From: Flavobacterium sp. MC2016-06
GTDB taxonomy: Bacteria; Bacteroidota; Bacteroidia; Flavobacteriales; Flavobacteriaceae
DNA length: 64,000 nt
Direction: 5' to 3'
NCBI RefSeq assembly: GCF_009711165.2
Contig: NZ_WMID02000023.1
Coordinates: 1 to 64,000 of the forward strand
Shown here: piece by piece, positions 63,986-64,000 of the stretch
Position numbering within the stretch: the stretch's first letter is position 1
How the letters are laid out: each line of letters begins with the position of its first letter
Notes under the pieces: model-generated
Told to the model about the DNA's origin: nothing
The model's input: the letters and a program-made list of their open reading frames with translations, nothing else
Database searches by the model: none
Position numbers and translations under genes: made by a program

Positions 63986-64000
63986 GATGATTGATGATTA

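Overview
The window is a stretch of chromosome from a Flavobacterium-like member of the Bacteroidota. The evidence is AT-rich intergenic DNA, promoters of the TAnnTTTG type with weak or absent ribosome binding sites, a type IX secretion (T9SS) sorting domain, a TonB-dependent receptor with a carboxypeptidase-regulatory-like domain, Cys-Ser-Ser-Ser-Asp-Asp lipoproteins, paired DUF1800/DUF1501 genes and DUF3857 transglutaminase-like proteins. No rRNA, tRNA, CRISPR array or complete prophage was seen. The coding content is mostly conserved core genome with a few accessory insertions.

Layout. 1-1003: the 3' end of an integrase-type transposase, a repeat-rich gap and a short RadC-like gene, a possible remnant of a mobile region. 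1038-9482: a probable phosphate-response block. It holds a TonB-dependent receptor, a surface lipoprotein and a T9SS mini-protein on the minus strand, and a PhoB/PhoR-like two-component pair and an OprO/OprP-like porin on the plus strand. The receptor, lipoprotein and porin promoters share TAACA-like repeats spaced 11 bp apart and phased to the -7 element, which I read as a Pho box. 9614-15337: a MurG-like glycosyltransferase, a secreted Lys/Ala-rich protein and a 1143-residue outer-membrane protein. 15536-25128: housekeeping and small genes (XRE regulator, aspartate kinase, acetyltransferase, class 1 fructose-bisphosphatase, TerB-like protein, HupE-dCMP deaminase-CTP protease operon, small lipoprotein, FAD oxidoreductase, MarC, DUF3109). 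25450-29204: class I ribonucleotide reductase nrdB-nrdA. 29218-30200: a single AbiTii-domain gene, a candidate phage-defence gene, placed between two near-identical copies of one terminator hairpin.

30555-33127: a DUF1800/DUF1501 export pair. 33512-37959: an aromatic amino-acid operon (prephenate dehydratase, aminotransferase, prephenate dehydrogenase, DAHP synthase-chorismate mutase). It is preceded by a complete-looking transcription attenuator: promoter, a 26-codon Phe/Tyr-rich leader peptide, an antiterminator pairing and a GAAA-loop terminator ending 7 nt before pheA. 38243-41512: a VIT/VWA protein with a SusC-plug-like segment and a DUF2135 domain. 41642-53664: rsgA, dtd, an operon of three DUF3857/transglutaminase paralogues (two lacking the catalytic Cys) plus a MazG-like gene, aroA, queA and kynU. 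53938-63985: a glycine-zipper lipoprotein, an uncharacterised 599-residue protein, an AsmA-like protein, a penicillin acylase, an RDD membrane protein and a class C beta-lactamase-like hydrolase.

Four intergenic sites, each 7-24 nt after a stop codon (after phoB, the OB-fold lipoprotein, the DAHP synthase gene and aroA), carry the same ~28 bp inverted arms around unrelated inner hairpins. They form a repeat family that deserves a closer look. A second, unrelated family (TGTCATT-CGAGGAACGAAG palindromes) occupies five other gaps, and a structured element resembling a Flavobacteriia-wide RNA lies before tyrA.
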